A DNA stretch of 19,468 nt from Desulfurivibrio sp044068625 (GCF_044068625.1 NZ_JBIPKH010000031.1:1-19468), one strand, 5' to 3'; shown: positions 7,011 to 13,140, numbered from the stretch's first letter. Numbers and translations are program-made. Notes: a model not told the origin generated them from the sequence alone.

Positions 7011-7083
7011 AAGTTAAGCCGTGGTGGAGATAAACGCTGTTTATCCCTCCTTGTGCCCAGGCTCAATGTCGTGGTTTCCGTAT

Positions 7084-7527
7084 TCAAGCATCATTTCGCT
7101 GTCCCCTGCCGGCCTTCACCTTCATCCATGCATTCAGGCGCAGGAAGGCCAAGAAAACGTGGATACGGGCCGCCCACATGGTTTTTTTTATGGTTAACCT
7201 TGTGCGAGATGCCAAACGTACCCAATGGGGCTCTCCTTTTGGAAGAACAGCCGGAATCAGTTTGTAGCAAACCAGCCGGCGCTTAGCCCCTGTGTGGTCG
7301 GGGAGAGTTATAATGCCACGCTCATCGATTGTGGCGTTATAGAACGACCACTTCTCAAAAATATAAGTCGCACTCCCCCCATATTCGGGAACGTCATGGA
7401 ACATAACTTCTCCATATCTGCCGCGTTGGTAGAATCCCAGCAACGGACCACCCAAAATTTCCCAACAGTCGGCAGCAGTAACTGCCTCGTAGAGCCTTTG
7501 GTGAGAGAAAGATTGAGAATTTGCCAT
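7084..7527 (-). CDS. unknown protein with possible -1 frameshift
   Basis: 147 residues in the open frame, with GGAGG before the ATG. Residues 1-115 (MANSQSFSHQRLYEAVTAAD...) look like a soluble alpha/beta protein with a run of aromatic strands (YIFEKWSFYNATIDERGIITLPD). At residues 114-115 the message reads AT[A AAA AAA] ACC, a canonical -1 slippery heptamer in the right register (plus strand T8 at 7182-7189). The zero-frame tail is basic and odd (TMWAARIHVFLAFLRLNAWM...). The -1 frame gives NHVGGPYPRFLGLPAPECMD and a short acidic tail, ~145 residues in total. Programmed slippage, mutation or homopolymer error are all possible. A GTGG/CCAC stem lies just downstream. Family not recognised. Confidence 0.55.
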   Translation of the reverse strand: MANSQSFSHQRLYEAVTAADCWEILGGPLLGFYQRGRYGEVMFHDVPEYGGSATYIFEKWSFYNATIDERGIITLPDHTGAKRRLVCYKLIPAVLPKGEPHWVRLASRTRLTIKKTMWAARIHVFLAFLRLNAWMKVKAGRGQRNDA

Positions 7528-7613
7528 GATCTTGCCTCCAAATTCTTTTAAGGATAATGAACAAGGGGCAAGACCACCCCGTCGGGGCAGAAATGCCCCC
7601 GGTGGGGTTTAGC
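7528..7613 (-). promoter_or_regulatory. leader RNA copy 8
   Basis: B (7565-7575, mRNA GGTCTTGCCCC) pairs with C (7528-7536, mRNA GGCAAGATC), nine pairs with one G-U. A is at 7594-7600 and P2, CCCC-GAC-GGGG, at 7577-7587. It differs from copy 9 in B by a T-to-C change that keeps pairing. Confidence 0.8.
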
Positions 7614-7636
7614 TCAAGCGAAAATGTACGGAGTGG

Positions 7637-8215
7637 TTACGAGGACATTGCCGGCCCAAGCATACTGTGGACCAGCGTGCTTCTCGAAACCCGGCAAATG
7701 GCGTGGGTATCCAGGCAGCCCAACCTGAGCGGCCTTGTATTGAGAACCTTGAATTTGCTACGTTCGCGGCCATCGGCAAAGCGGATCGGCTTGGTTTTCA
7801 CCACCATCCCTCTCTGGAGCCGAACCTTTTTCCTTTCGGAAAGCCTGGTCCAGCATCGTTGCCGCCACGCCAACGCCTGCTCATTGGTCGTCGGGGTAAG
7901 CATTTTCAAGATCCTTTCGGGACACTCCGACTCGTAAGGCCCCACCGTTTCGTCCATATCTTTGTAGCCGGTATCATGGTAATCATTTCGTTGATAGCTG
8001 AGCAAAAAGACGAAGGCGACGACCCGGCGGGTAGCCTGATCGAGATCACCCTTTTCGTTGCGCCGGAAAATCTCCACCGCCATATAAGCCGTGCGCATCT
8101 TGACGATGGCAATATCCAGCACCGTCCATTTGCCGTGGCTGTTTTCGCAATTAATCCTGCCGGTCAGAAATTCTTTTATGGGGGTTTCGCCCCTGTGTGT
8201 AAAGGTCCAGCCCAT
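7637..8215 (-). CDS. DUF6927-like protein, probably frameshifted near the end
   Basis: 192 residues in the open frame, starting MGWTFTHRGETPIKEFL with AAGGGAG upstream. The MGWT-start, the middle 'ILDIAIVKMRTAYMAVEI'-like region and 'VAFVFLLSYQRNDYHDTGYKDMDETVGPYESECP' in outline recall DUF6927, common on plasmids and phages; the family call is from memory. After ~residue 152 the frame becomes Arg/Ser-rich. The -1 frame from there reads GSQYKAAQVGLPGYPRHLPG and on to NVLVTTPYIFA, stopping at 7614-7616, exactly at the next leader. That tail looks far more like protein, so a single-base loss near 7750-7765 is likely. Function unknown. Confidence 0.6.
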   Translation of the reverse strand: MGWTFTHRGETPIKEFLTGRINCENSHGKWTVLDIAIVKMRTAYMAVEIFRRNEKGDLDQATRRVVAFVFLLSYQRNDYHDTGYKDMDETVGPYESECPERILKMLTPTTNEQALAWRQRCWTRLSERKKVRLQRGMVVKTKPIRFADGRERSKFKVLNTRPLRLGCLDTHAICRVSRSTLVHSMLGPAMSS

Positions 8216-8310
8216 GATCGTGTCTCCCTTGTGGTTGAAGTTGGACCGGGGAGACAGAACGCCCCCATCAGGGAGTGTTTTGCGCTCCCCGGTGGGTTTG
8301 ATGGGTTAAA
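8216..8310 (-). promoter_or_regulatory. leader RNA copy 7
   Basis: Here C is different from its neighbours: mRNA GGGAGACA (8221-8228). B has changed with it to TGTCTCCC (8249-8256), a perfect 8-bp complement. A is CTCCCC on the plus strand (8285-8290) and P2 is CTCCC-TGAT-GGGGG in mRNA sense (8262-8275). This covariation is strong support for the B:C helix. Confidence 0.8.
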
Positions 8311-8317
8311 ATCTATC

Positions 8318-8593
8318 TCAGTCAACCTCCCCTGCATCGGTCACCAAGGCGTTGCCGGCGATATAGTCGCCAGGAATGCCGCCGGCTTCCTGCAGAAGAG
8401 TTGTTGCAATGCGGTTTGGCTCGTGTGGCTTGAACTTGCCCTCGTCGTCGATCCACATGACGCGGCCGGCCATCAAGAAAATTGCCTGCACGCACGAGCA
8501 ATCGAGCAAATCGTACATCTCCCGAAGGGTGAAGGTATCACCGGCCGGGGCGACTGCTCGATATTCTCCGTTCGCTAAAATCAAAGTTGCCAT
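8318..8593 (-). CDS. DUF3846-like protein
   Basis: 91 residues from the ATG at 8593, with AGGAG at 8601-8605; the longer start at 8686 would lie deep inside the upstream gene. The pattern 'IDDEGKFKPHEPNRIATTLL' followed by 'GDYIAGNALVTD' fits DUF3846, a small domain common on plasmids and phages whose job is unknown. The N-terminal part (MATLILANGEYRAVAPAGDT) is strand-rich. It overlaps the preceding gene by 56 bases and has no leader RNA of its own, so it belongs to the three-gene unit 9275-8318 driven from leader copy 6. Confidence 0.65.
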   Translation of the reverse strand: MATLILANGEYRAVAPAGDTFTLREMYDLLDCSCVQAIFLMAGRVMWIDDEGKFKPHEPNRIATTLLQEAGGIPGDYIAGNALVTDAGEVD

Positions 8594-8846
8594 ATCTTTG
8601 TCTCCTGGTCTTATCTTGTCTTTGCGATAGCCACTTGTCGAATTCCTGGTGGTCCTGTTCCGACAAAAGACTCCGCCTCTCGTCAAACCCCGTCAGGGTT
8701 TTCCATTCTCCCCATCTTTGGCCGATCCAGATGATGAATTCAGCCATACAGCCTCCCAGCAGCTTTTCACGGTCGTAGCGCAACTGGTCTTCCGGTGTAC
8801 GCCCGTTTTCCTGGCTGTAGCAGACATATCTCGGGTTCCATCCCAT
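8538..8846 (-). CDS. unknown small protein
   Basis: 102 residues, ATG at 8846 with GGGAGGTGA immediately upstream and only 3 bases after the previous stop. The sequence begins MGWNPRYVCYSQENGRTPED and continues with 'AEFIIWIGQRWGEWKTLTGF', then a charged helix (EQDHQEFDKWLSQRQDK). The last ~18 residues (QRYGNFDFSERRISSSRPGR) overlap the next gene out of frame and look unconstrained, so the natural end may be earlier. No family recognised. Confidence 0.6.
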   Translation of the reverse strand: MGWNPRYVCYSQENGRTPEDQLRYDREKLLGGCMAEFIIWIGQRWGEWKTLTGFDERRSLLSEQDHQEFDKWLSQRQDKTRRQRYGNFDFSERRISSSRPGR

Positions 8847-8849
8847 AAC

Positions 8850-9275
8850 TCACCTCCCGGCCGCGAAAAACACCCAGCGGCCCATGCGCTCGATTGCTTC
8901 CTCGCGGCTGATCTTGCGAATCAAACCGCCGTGGTTGCCCAATCTGCCGGCAAAGAACCTGGCTTTGCTGTCCTGACCCACCGCCGCCAGCCACAGAGCC
9001 GCGAAATGCAGCTTCCGGCTGTCGGTCAGCAGAGAACGGCAGAACAGGTCGGTGCCGGAGGGGCGTAGCACCCAAATGAACTCACCTTTCTGGGCACTGA
9101 ACAGCATCTCCCGGTCCCGGACATCGAGATCGGTGCGATAGCTGGTCAGATAGTCATCGGCTTGATCACGCATAAGGGTGTAAACGCCCTCGGCCGGATC
9201 AACGCCGACAATGGCCCAAGAAGAGACGGGGTTCTGAGTGGACAGGGAAGTTTGAGGATTGGAATTCGTCACCAT
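8850..9275 (-). CDS. unknown protein
   Basis: 141 residues, ATG preceded by AAGGAGGCAAGACC. The body contains 'WAIVGVDPAEGVYTLMRDQADDYL', in outline, and a regular alpha/beta pattern ending in 'KARFFAGRLGNHGGLIRKISREEAIERMGRW'. No membrane segment, nuclease or DNA-binding motif is apparent. It heads a tightly packed three-gene unit (gap of 3 bases, then a 56-base overlap) under leader copy 6. Its stop region carries the ribosome site of the next gene. I do not recognise the family. Confidence 0.65.
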   Translation of the reverse strand: MVTNSNPQTSLSTQNPVSSWAIVGVDPAEGVYTLMRDQADDYLTSYRTDLDVRDREMLFSAQKGEFIWVLRPSGTDLFCRSLLTDSRKLHFAALWLAAVGQDSKARFFAGRLGNHGGLIRKISREEAIERMGRWVFFAAGR

Positions 9276-9370
9276 GGTCTTGCCTCCTTGTTCTTGTAGG
9301 AAAGAGAAAAGGGGGCAAAAACCACCCCGTCGGGGCAGAAAATGCCCCCAGGGGGAAATAAAAAACCCAC
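9276..9370 (-). promoter_or_regulatory. leader RNA copy 6
   Basis: B (9311-9323, mRNA GGTTTTTGCCCCC) pairs with C (9276-9284, mRNA GGCAAGACC) with one bulged U. Its CCCCC end also pairs with A (9343-9349). P2 is CCCC-GAC-GGGG (9325-9335). Close relative of copies 8 and 9. Confidence 0.78.
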
Positions 9371-9426
9371 TACAGACTTATGCCTGTCAATGGGCCAAGT
9401 TTGGAGCCGGCGAAAAACCAGCTAGT

Positions 9427-9687
9427 CTAAAATTTTATCAATGCGCCCAAAACGCCTACCGCCACCGTCAGCATAGCCCCGAATTTGATCGTCAGCCGAT
9501 TTTCGAGGTGCTTCATCTGGTGGGAGATCTCTTTGCCAAGGTCGCCAATATCCGTCTTGGTGGCAATGGTGTTGATCACCAGTTCCTTCTGAATCTGGGC
9601 AAATTCCTCTGCCACCGACTCAGAAAGCCCCTTGCCAACCAGGCGTTTGATCATCTGATGTGTGTCAATCACCATGCTCATACTCAT
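9427..9687 (-). CDS. DUF1640-like small coiled-coil membrane protein (paralogue 1)
   Basis: 86 residues from the ATG at 9687; GGAGGAG lies at 9691-9697, and a second ATG 6 bases later has a more usual spacing. A further upstream ATG at 9744 overlaps the previous stop (ATGA) but would add a Cys-rich stretch absent from the paralogue. Layout: helix 'DTHQMIKRLVGKGLSESVAEEFA', the motif 'NTIATKTDIGDL', a heptad helix, then a C-terminal membrane helix (about 68-86). This is the pattern of DUF1640/CCDC90-like proteins, which form membrane-anchored coiled coils. Aligns throughout with the protein at 11799-12041. Role unknown. Confidence 0.7.
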   Translation of the reverse strand: MSMSMVIDTHQMIKRLVGKGLSESVAEEFAQIQKELVINTIATKTDIGDLGKEISHQMKHLENRLTIKFGAMLTVAVGVLGALIKF

Positions 9688-9740
9688 GCACTCCTCCGTT
9701 TCCATGATAATGCCGCAGCTTCCGCAAAGCAAGCGAACGC

Positions 9741-10340
9741 TCATCCTCGATAATCCAGCTCTTTTTTGTCGCGTACTGAATCAACCAGCAGTTCAGACAG
9801 AGGAACCGCCTGGGTTTTCCAGCAGGTATCCCTGTGCTTCCCAAACACAATGCCGGACCAGTACACGCTCCGGGCAGTGATGTTAAGCGTCACGCGATCA
9901 GTCTTGAAGTCGATTTTCTCCAACTCTGAGCCATCTTCGGGATCAAAGTAGAACCCGGGTGGCCCCATGAGCTTGGTCACCGACTCCAGGCCGTAAGCCG
10001 CGACAAAGGAAGAGTGGCGCCGGACCTCCTCGAAAAAATCATCCTTCAGATCGAAGATGCAGAGATTGAAGTCGAGGTTATAGTCGTCGGTCATCGACAC
10101 GGGCACGGTCAACCGAAACCTGGTTTTCTCGTCGTCGTCTTCGTCGAACATTTCGATATGCCCGTTGAAAACGGCCACACAACCGAAGTCTTCCGGCTGG
10201 TATGAGTATCCGTTTGCCACACTGGCTACGTTTCTGGCTTCTTCAACAGCACCCCTGATGCTCTCGGCTACGACCCAGGCAAAATGGGTTTCGTCGCTGT
10301 GAGGGTCGGGATAGGACAAAAGCACGCTGTATTTTTTCAT
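9741..10340 (-). CDS. unknown protein
   Basis: 199 residues from the ATG at 10340 (AGGAGAGA upstream); this ATG overlaps the stop of the preceding gene as ATGA, so translation is coupled. The first ~65 residues look like a compact alpha/beta domain with 'FAWVVAESIRGAVEEARNVA', reminiscent of small plasmid-encoded domains that follow the pattern strand-helix-strand. The rest is acidic (EMFDEDDDEKTRF) with beta-rich stretches and a conserved-looking 'GPPGFYFDPEDGSELEKI'. No membrane segment or catalytic motif. Family not recognised. Confidence 0.65.
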   Translation of the reverse strand: MKKYSVLLSYPDPHSDETHFAWVVAESIRGAVEEARNVASVANGYSYQPEDFGCVAVFNGHIEMFDEDDDEKTRFRLTVPVSMTDDYNLDFNLCIFDLKDDFFEEVRRHSSFVAAYGLESVTKLMGPPGFYFDPEDGSELEKIDFKTDRVTLNITARSVYWSGIVFGKHRDTCWKTQAVPLSELLVDSVRDKKELDYRG

Positions 10341-10672
10341 GGCTGTTCTCTCCTGATACGAAAAACCCCTTCGCCACAGCACTCCAGGCTGGAACCATCC
10401 AGGCGAAGCAGTAAATCACCTGCATCGCTGAAGACGGAGCAGATCATTTCGTAACCCTGTCCGATGTGGACACAGGGGACATGACTGGTGTCGCCAGGAC
10501 GGGTGTTGATCTCGGCCACAATATCCATGAAGTCGTCAACAGCGCCTTCAATGGGACCGATCACCAAATTGACCTGGCCAGCAATTGCACGCCGGTCTGC
10601 CAGCTCCATATCGTGTGTTATGGGAACAGTGGGGTTTTCGTTTGTATAATTGGACCAATGTTTGACTCGCAT
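10337..10672 (-). CDS. unknown small protein
   Basis: 111 residues; ATG at 10672 with GGAGG 5 bases upstream. Soluble, mixed alpha/beta, with 'AIAGQVNLVIGPIEGAVDDFMDIVAEIN' in outline and a Cys-containing end (SSLECCGEGVFRIRREQP). Overlaps the next gene by 4 bases. It lacks the leader RNA found before most genes in the block; instead a terminator-like hairpin sits directly before its ribosome site. I do not recognise the family. Confidence 0.65.
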   Translation of the reverse strand: MRVKHWSNYTNENPTVPITHDMELADRRAIAGQVNLVIGPIEGAVDDFMDIVAEINTRPGDTSHVPCVHIGQGYEMICSVFSDAGDLLLRLDGSSLECCGEGVFRIRREQP

Positions 10673-10683
10673 AGCGCCTCCAG

Positions 10684-10743
10684 AAAAAAAGCCCGAGTAT
10701 ATGCCGGGGCAACAAAGTTGCCGGGCAAGATATTCGGGCTTTT
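10684..10743 (-). terminator. intrinsic terminator-like hairpin directly before a ribosome site
   Basis: In mRNA sense: AAAAGCCCGA ... TCGGGCTTTTTTT, outer arms at plus-strand 10734-10743 and 10687-10696 with an inner perfect GGCAAC-TTT-GTTGCC-type stem (10708-10722), followed by seven U. It would end the ssb message, but the U run is followed within a few bases by GGAGG of the next gene. Confidence 0.75.
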
Positions 10744-10762
10744 CGGTTATGTCCGTAGCGGA

Positions 10763-11425
10763 TCAGGACTGGTCGGAACCCTCGTCGGCTTTCTTGCCGG
10801 TGAGGTTTTCCAGAGCATCGACAACGATCTCGGTGGAGTACCGGTCATTGCCCTCCTTGTCCTGCCACTTGCGGGTCTGGAGCCGGCCTTCAAGGTAAAC
10901 CATCGAGCCTTTGGCCAGGTAATCGCCGCAAAACTCGGCGGTTTTGTCGAAAACGACGACCTTGTGCCATTCGGTGCGCTCCTGGGTCACTCCTTCGCGG
11001 TCCTTGTAGGTTTCAGTGGTCGCCAGATTGAAATTGGCGATAGCGGTCTGGCTCCGGGTGTAGCGAACCTCGGGATCGGCGCCAAGATTACCCGTCAGGA
11101 TAACCCGGTTGACCGATCCGCCGCTTTTGGGCAGGAACTTCATGCTGGTGGCCACGACTTCGGTGGTGTACCGGTCGTTGCCCTCCTGGTCCTGCCACTT
11201 GCGGGTCTGGATTCTTCCCCACACCTGCAACTTGGAACCCTTTTCCAGATGTTCCCCGGCAACCTCGGCAAGACGGCTGAACAGCACGACGTTATGCCAT
11301 TCGGTCCTGTCTTCGCCACCGATTCGGCGGGAAGTTGCCAGCCGAATGTTGGTGATGGTCGAGCTGTCGGTGTTGCGGGTTTCGATGGAGCCGATGTTTC
11401 CGATCAGAATAGCTGCGTTTTCCAT
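10763..11425 (-). CDS. ssb: single-stranded DNA-binding protein with two OB domains
   Basis: 220 residues. The start at 11425 is chosen over 11431 because AAGGAG then stands 7 bases away. Two complete SSB-type OB folds are fused: 1-~100 (MENAAILIGNIGS...TEWHNVVLFSRLAEVAGEHLEKGS) and ~105-208 (VNRVILTGNLGADPEVRYT...TEWHKVVVFDKTAEFCGDYLAKGS), each ending in QTRKWQD-EGNDRY-TE. The tail KKADEGSDQS lacks the acidic DDDIPF-type tip by which SSB recruits repair proteins. Bacterial SSB is normally a one-OB tetramer; the two-OB form acts as a dimer in Deinococcus-Thermus. It probably coats incoming or resected DNA together with the annealase and nuclease encoded upstream. Confidence 0.93.
   Translation of the reverse strand: MENAAILIGNIGSIETRNTDSSTITNIRLATSRRIGGEDRTEWHNVVLFSRLAEVAGEHLEKGSKLQVWGRIQTRKWQDQEGNDRYTTEVVATSMKFLPKSGGSVNRVILTGNLGADPEVRYTRSQTAIANFNLATTETYKDREGVTQERTEWHKVVVFDKTAEFCGDYLAKGSMVYLEGRLQTRKWQDKEGNDRYSTEIVVDALENLTGKKADEGSDQS
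10831..10880 (-). repeat. direct repeat within ssb, copy in second OB domain
   Basis: Matches 11161-11210 at 47 of 50 bases. It encodes the shared G-R-x-Q-T-R-K-W-Q-D motif of both OB domains. Confidence 0.9.
11161..11210 (-). repeat. direct repeat within ssb, copy in first OB domain
   Basis: Partner of 10831-10880, 330 bases away. The last 20 bases are identical while the rest of the two domains has diverged, suggesting gene conversion or strong constraint on this patch. Confidence 0.9.
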
Positions 11426-11520
11426 GGTCATTCTCCTTAAAGTTTCGTTTGAACATCAAGGGATGACCCACCACTCCCCACCGCGGGGAAGGTTGATCAT
11501 CCCCCGTTTAGTGGGCTTGG
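11426..11520 (-). promoter_or_regulatory. leader RNA copy 5 (upstream of ssb)
   Basis: B (11458-11468, mRNA GGTCATCCCTT) pairs with ATGACC just before the start codon and, after a small loop, with AAGG of the ribosome site. B also pairs over nine positions (one G-U) with A (11495-11505, mRNA GGGGGATGATC). P2 is CTTCCCC/GGGGAG (11474-11490). The sequence differs from copies 6-9 but the plan is the same. Confidence 0.8.
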
Positions 11521-11534
11521 TTGGACAGTGCTTT

Positions 11535-11636
11535 TTAAATGCCGATCACGCCCCGGGCGATCTCGCGGATCACATCCTGGGCCTGATAGATGGCGGTAAT
11601 GATAATTCCGGTGGCTACGAACATTGCCTTGAACAT
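11535..11636 (-). CDS. 33-residue small membrane peptide
   Basis: A very short gene supported by an excellent ribosome site (AGGAGGCAAGACCC before ATG) and by its own leader RNA. The product starts MFKAMFVATGIIITAIYQAQ and ends DVIREIARGVIGI: one hydrophobic helix followed by an amphipathic one. It lies between ssb and the second DUF1640-like gene, and the three membrane-linked small genes of this block may share a theme. No homologue is recognised; role unknown. Confidence 0.6.
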   Translation of the reverse strand: MFKAMFVATGIIITAIYQAQDVIREIARGVIGI

Positions 11637-11712
11637 GGGTCTTGCCTCCTAAGGTTGTTTCAGCCGAAGGCAAGACGAACCCCCGCACGGGGCAAAGTCT
11701 CTTGCCTCCGAC
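11637..11712 (-). promoter_or_regulatory. leader RNA copy 4 (before the 33-residue peptide)
   Basis: B (11666-11676, mRNA GTCTTGCCTTC) pairs with C (11639-11649, mRNA GGAGGCAAGAC) over 11 positions with one G-U. A (11700-11709) repeats C almost exactly as GGAGGCAAGA and pairs with B over ten positions. So A is a decoy copy of the ribosome site. P2 is CCCC-GTGC-GGGG in mRNA sense (11681-11692). Confidence 0.82.
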
Positions 11713-11729
11713 CGAGGATTATTCAGTTC

Positions 11730-11785
11730 AAGGGGATGCGATGGATTCCCTTCGAGGGAATAACATCACTCCCCCGTTGGGCTTA
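11730..11785 (-). promoter_or_regulatory. leader RNA copy 3 (orphan, no gene behind it)
   Basis: A (11764-11775) and B (11732-11743) pair at 11 of 12 positions, and P2 is a perfect TTCCCT-CGA-AGGGAA (11746-11760). B would demand a ribosome site like GGATGCGATG, which is absent: the next element downstream is copy 4. It may mark a lost gene, or form a tandem array with copy 4. Confidence 0.7.
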
Positions 11786-11798
11786 TGGCAGGGTGGTA

Positions 11799-12041
11799 TT
11801 ATTTCAGGGACGCTACCAAGATGGAAGCCACTGCCAGCATGACGCCGACAACGGCAAAAGATGTCCCGACATACCACCGGATAAGAGAGACTTTCAAGAT
11901 CTGGAGATCAGCTTTGGTGGCAAAGGTGTTTTCGGCTATTTTGGTTTGCCAGTCGGCGATAGCCTCGGCCTGTTGCTTGGAAAACCCGCTGTTCTCGAAA
12001 TCCCTGATCATCTCGTGGGTTTTCAAAACCATTGACATCAT
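11799..12041 (-). CDS. DUF1640-like small coiled-coil membrane protein (paralogue 2)
   Basis: 80 residues; ATG at 12041, 6 bases after AAGGAGG. Layout matches the protein at 9427-9687: 'KTHEMIRDFENSGFSKQQAEAIA', then 'NTFATKADLQIL', then a C-terminal membrane helix (about 56-78, WYVGTSFAVVGVMLAVASIL). The shared TH-x-MI, G-x-S and N-T-x-A-T-K-x-D positions show the two are paralogues, though the second has lost part of the coiled coil. No leader RNA precedes it; it follows the nuclease gene after 59 bases. Function unknown. Confidence 0.7.
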   Translation of the reverse strand: MMSMVLKTHEMIRDFENSGFSKQQAEAIADWQTKIAENTFATKADLQILKVSLIRWYVGTSFAVVGVMLAVASILVASLK

Positions 12042-12100
12042 CAATGTCCTCCTTCCGCCATGATAATTCCGCCGTTGACGTTATTCAATATTTTTCAATT

Positions 12101-13054
12101 TCAGGCCGCCTTCTTGATCTCCAGGAAGGAGTATGGCCGGCTCTCCTGAAATTCCTCAACAGAGCGGCCATAAGGTCTCAAGAATTCGGCCAGTCGATCC
12201 ATGACAAAGACTTTCTGGCTGCGCTGTGCTTCCCGCAGGTAACGGTTGCTTGTCTTGATTGGCCCTCGTTGAGATACGATGGCCAGCAGACCGCCCTTAC
12301 AGAAATCAATCTGTTGGGCAAGCGCCTTGTATTGGGCTTGTAATGCCACAAGTTCATCCACCGTGCCGGCCAGTTCTTCCGCTTCGTCGGCATCGAACCG
12401 GGGACAGGTGGAGAGGTGCGGGCAGTAGCCACACAAGGGGGTTACCTCGGTTGCGAGCTCAACCTCTTCGCCATTCACTGCACGTTGGTAGTCAAGCCAA
12501 ATCCCTTCAGCCCGATCCCGCAAACCATTGAAAATGCCGTTCTCCGGGGTGTAGCCGTTGAACAGTTCCACCTCGTCGCCCAGGGGGATCGAGAGGATGG
12601 CACCTTTGATGACATAGTCGGGATACTTGCGGGCCAGCAGTCCCATCTGGAGATAAAGTTGAGTTTCCCAGGAACTGTGTGGTGTTTGAGGGGTTTTTTC
12701 CGGAGACTTTACCTCCAGAATCGACTTGGTTTTAGCTGACTGGCTGGTGAACACGAAGTCGATGTGACACATGGTGTTGCCGTCACGAATCTCCACCTGG
12801 CGCTCAAAGTTGGCAAACCCGGCAGCGGTCAAGGCATCGGCAACAATATCCTCAGCCATATGACCACGCCGAAAACGCAACAGAGTCACCAGGTCATGCT
12901 CGACCGGGTTGATCTTCGACAGAATCACTTTCCGTGGGCATGATCCAACTTCGGACACTCCCAGGTATTGCGATCTGTCGCCAAGAGTTTCTGCGGTGTG
13001 CTGCTGGGCCAACTTTTGCAGGCCATTGAGCAGACAATCTTTCAGTTTTGACAT
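12101..13054 (-). CDS. PD-(D/E)XK nuclease with Fe-S cysteines (Cas4/RecB-like)
   Basis: 317 residues, with CCGGAGG before ATG. Catalytic motifs: HIDF (D99) and LEVK (E114, K116) are the PD-(D/E)XK core, followed by the 'WETQLYLQMGLLA' helix with Q132, typical of the RecB/Cas4 group. Four cysteines, C39 (VGSCPRK) and C208/C211/C217 (LCGYCPHLSTCP), fit the Fe-S cluster of Cas4 and AddB nucleases. The C-terminal ~85 residues form a helical arm. It is encoded right after the Rad52-like annealase, so the two probably act as an exonuclease-annealase pair, the job done by Exo-Bet in lambda and SXT. Confidence 0.85.
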   Translation of the reverse strand: MSKLKDCLLNGLQKLAQQHTAETLGDRSQYLGVSEVGSCPRKVILSKINPVEHDLVTLLRFRRGHMAEDIVADALTAAGFANFERQVEIRDGNTMCHIDFVFTSQSAKTKSILEVKSPEKTPQTPHSSWETQLYLQMGLLARKYPDYVIKGAILSIPLGDEVELFNGYTPENGIFNGLRDRAEGIWLDYQRAVNGEEVELATEVTPLCGYCPHLSTCPRFDADEAEELAGTVDELVALQAQYKALAQQIDFCKGGLLAIVSQRGPIKTSNRYLREAQRSQKVFVMDRLAEFLRPYGRSVEEFQESRPYSFLEIKKAA

Positions 13055-13140
13055 CGGTATCCTCCGGAGAAAAAATTCGGGGAGGATACACGGTTCCCCG
13101 GCGAGGGAATGGTATCACTCCCCCTTTGGGTTGCAGGTCA
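13055..13140 (-). promoter_or_regulatory. leader RNA copy 2 (upstream of the nuclease)
   Basis: C (13057-13065, mRNA GGAGGATAC) and B (13081-13089, mRNA GTATCCTCC) are perfect 9-base complements, covering the ribosome site itself. A (13112-13123) pairs with B through GGGGAG and ATAC. P2 is TTCCC/GGGAA (13094-13109). The B and C sequences are unlike those of other copies. Confidence 0.82.

Noticed and set aside
7033..7086. 17-codon open frame (MMLEYGNHDIEPGHKEG) overlapping the end of the 147-residue gene
   Set aside because: Weak ribosome site, too short, and overlapping a doubtful frameshift tail; cannot be told from chance.
7667..8578. 303-codon plus-strand frame
   Set aside because: It spans two minus-strand genes and a leader RNA, has no ribosome site and no recognisable domain.
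10466..11440. 324-codon plus-strand frame with an internal repeat
   Set aside because: Antisense of ssb; the repeat is simply the duplicated OB domain read backwards.
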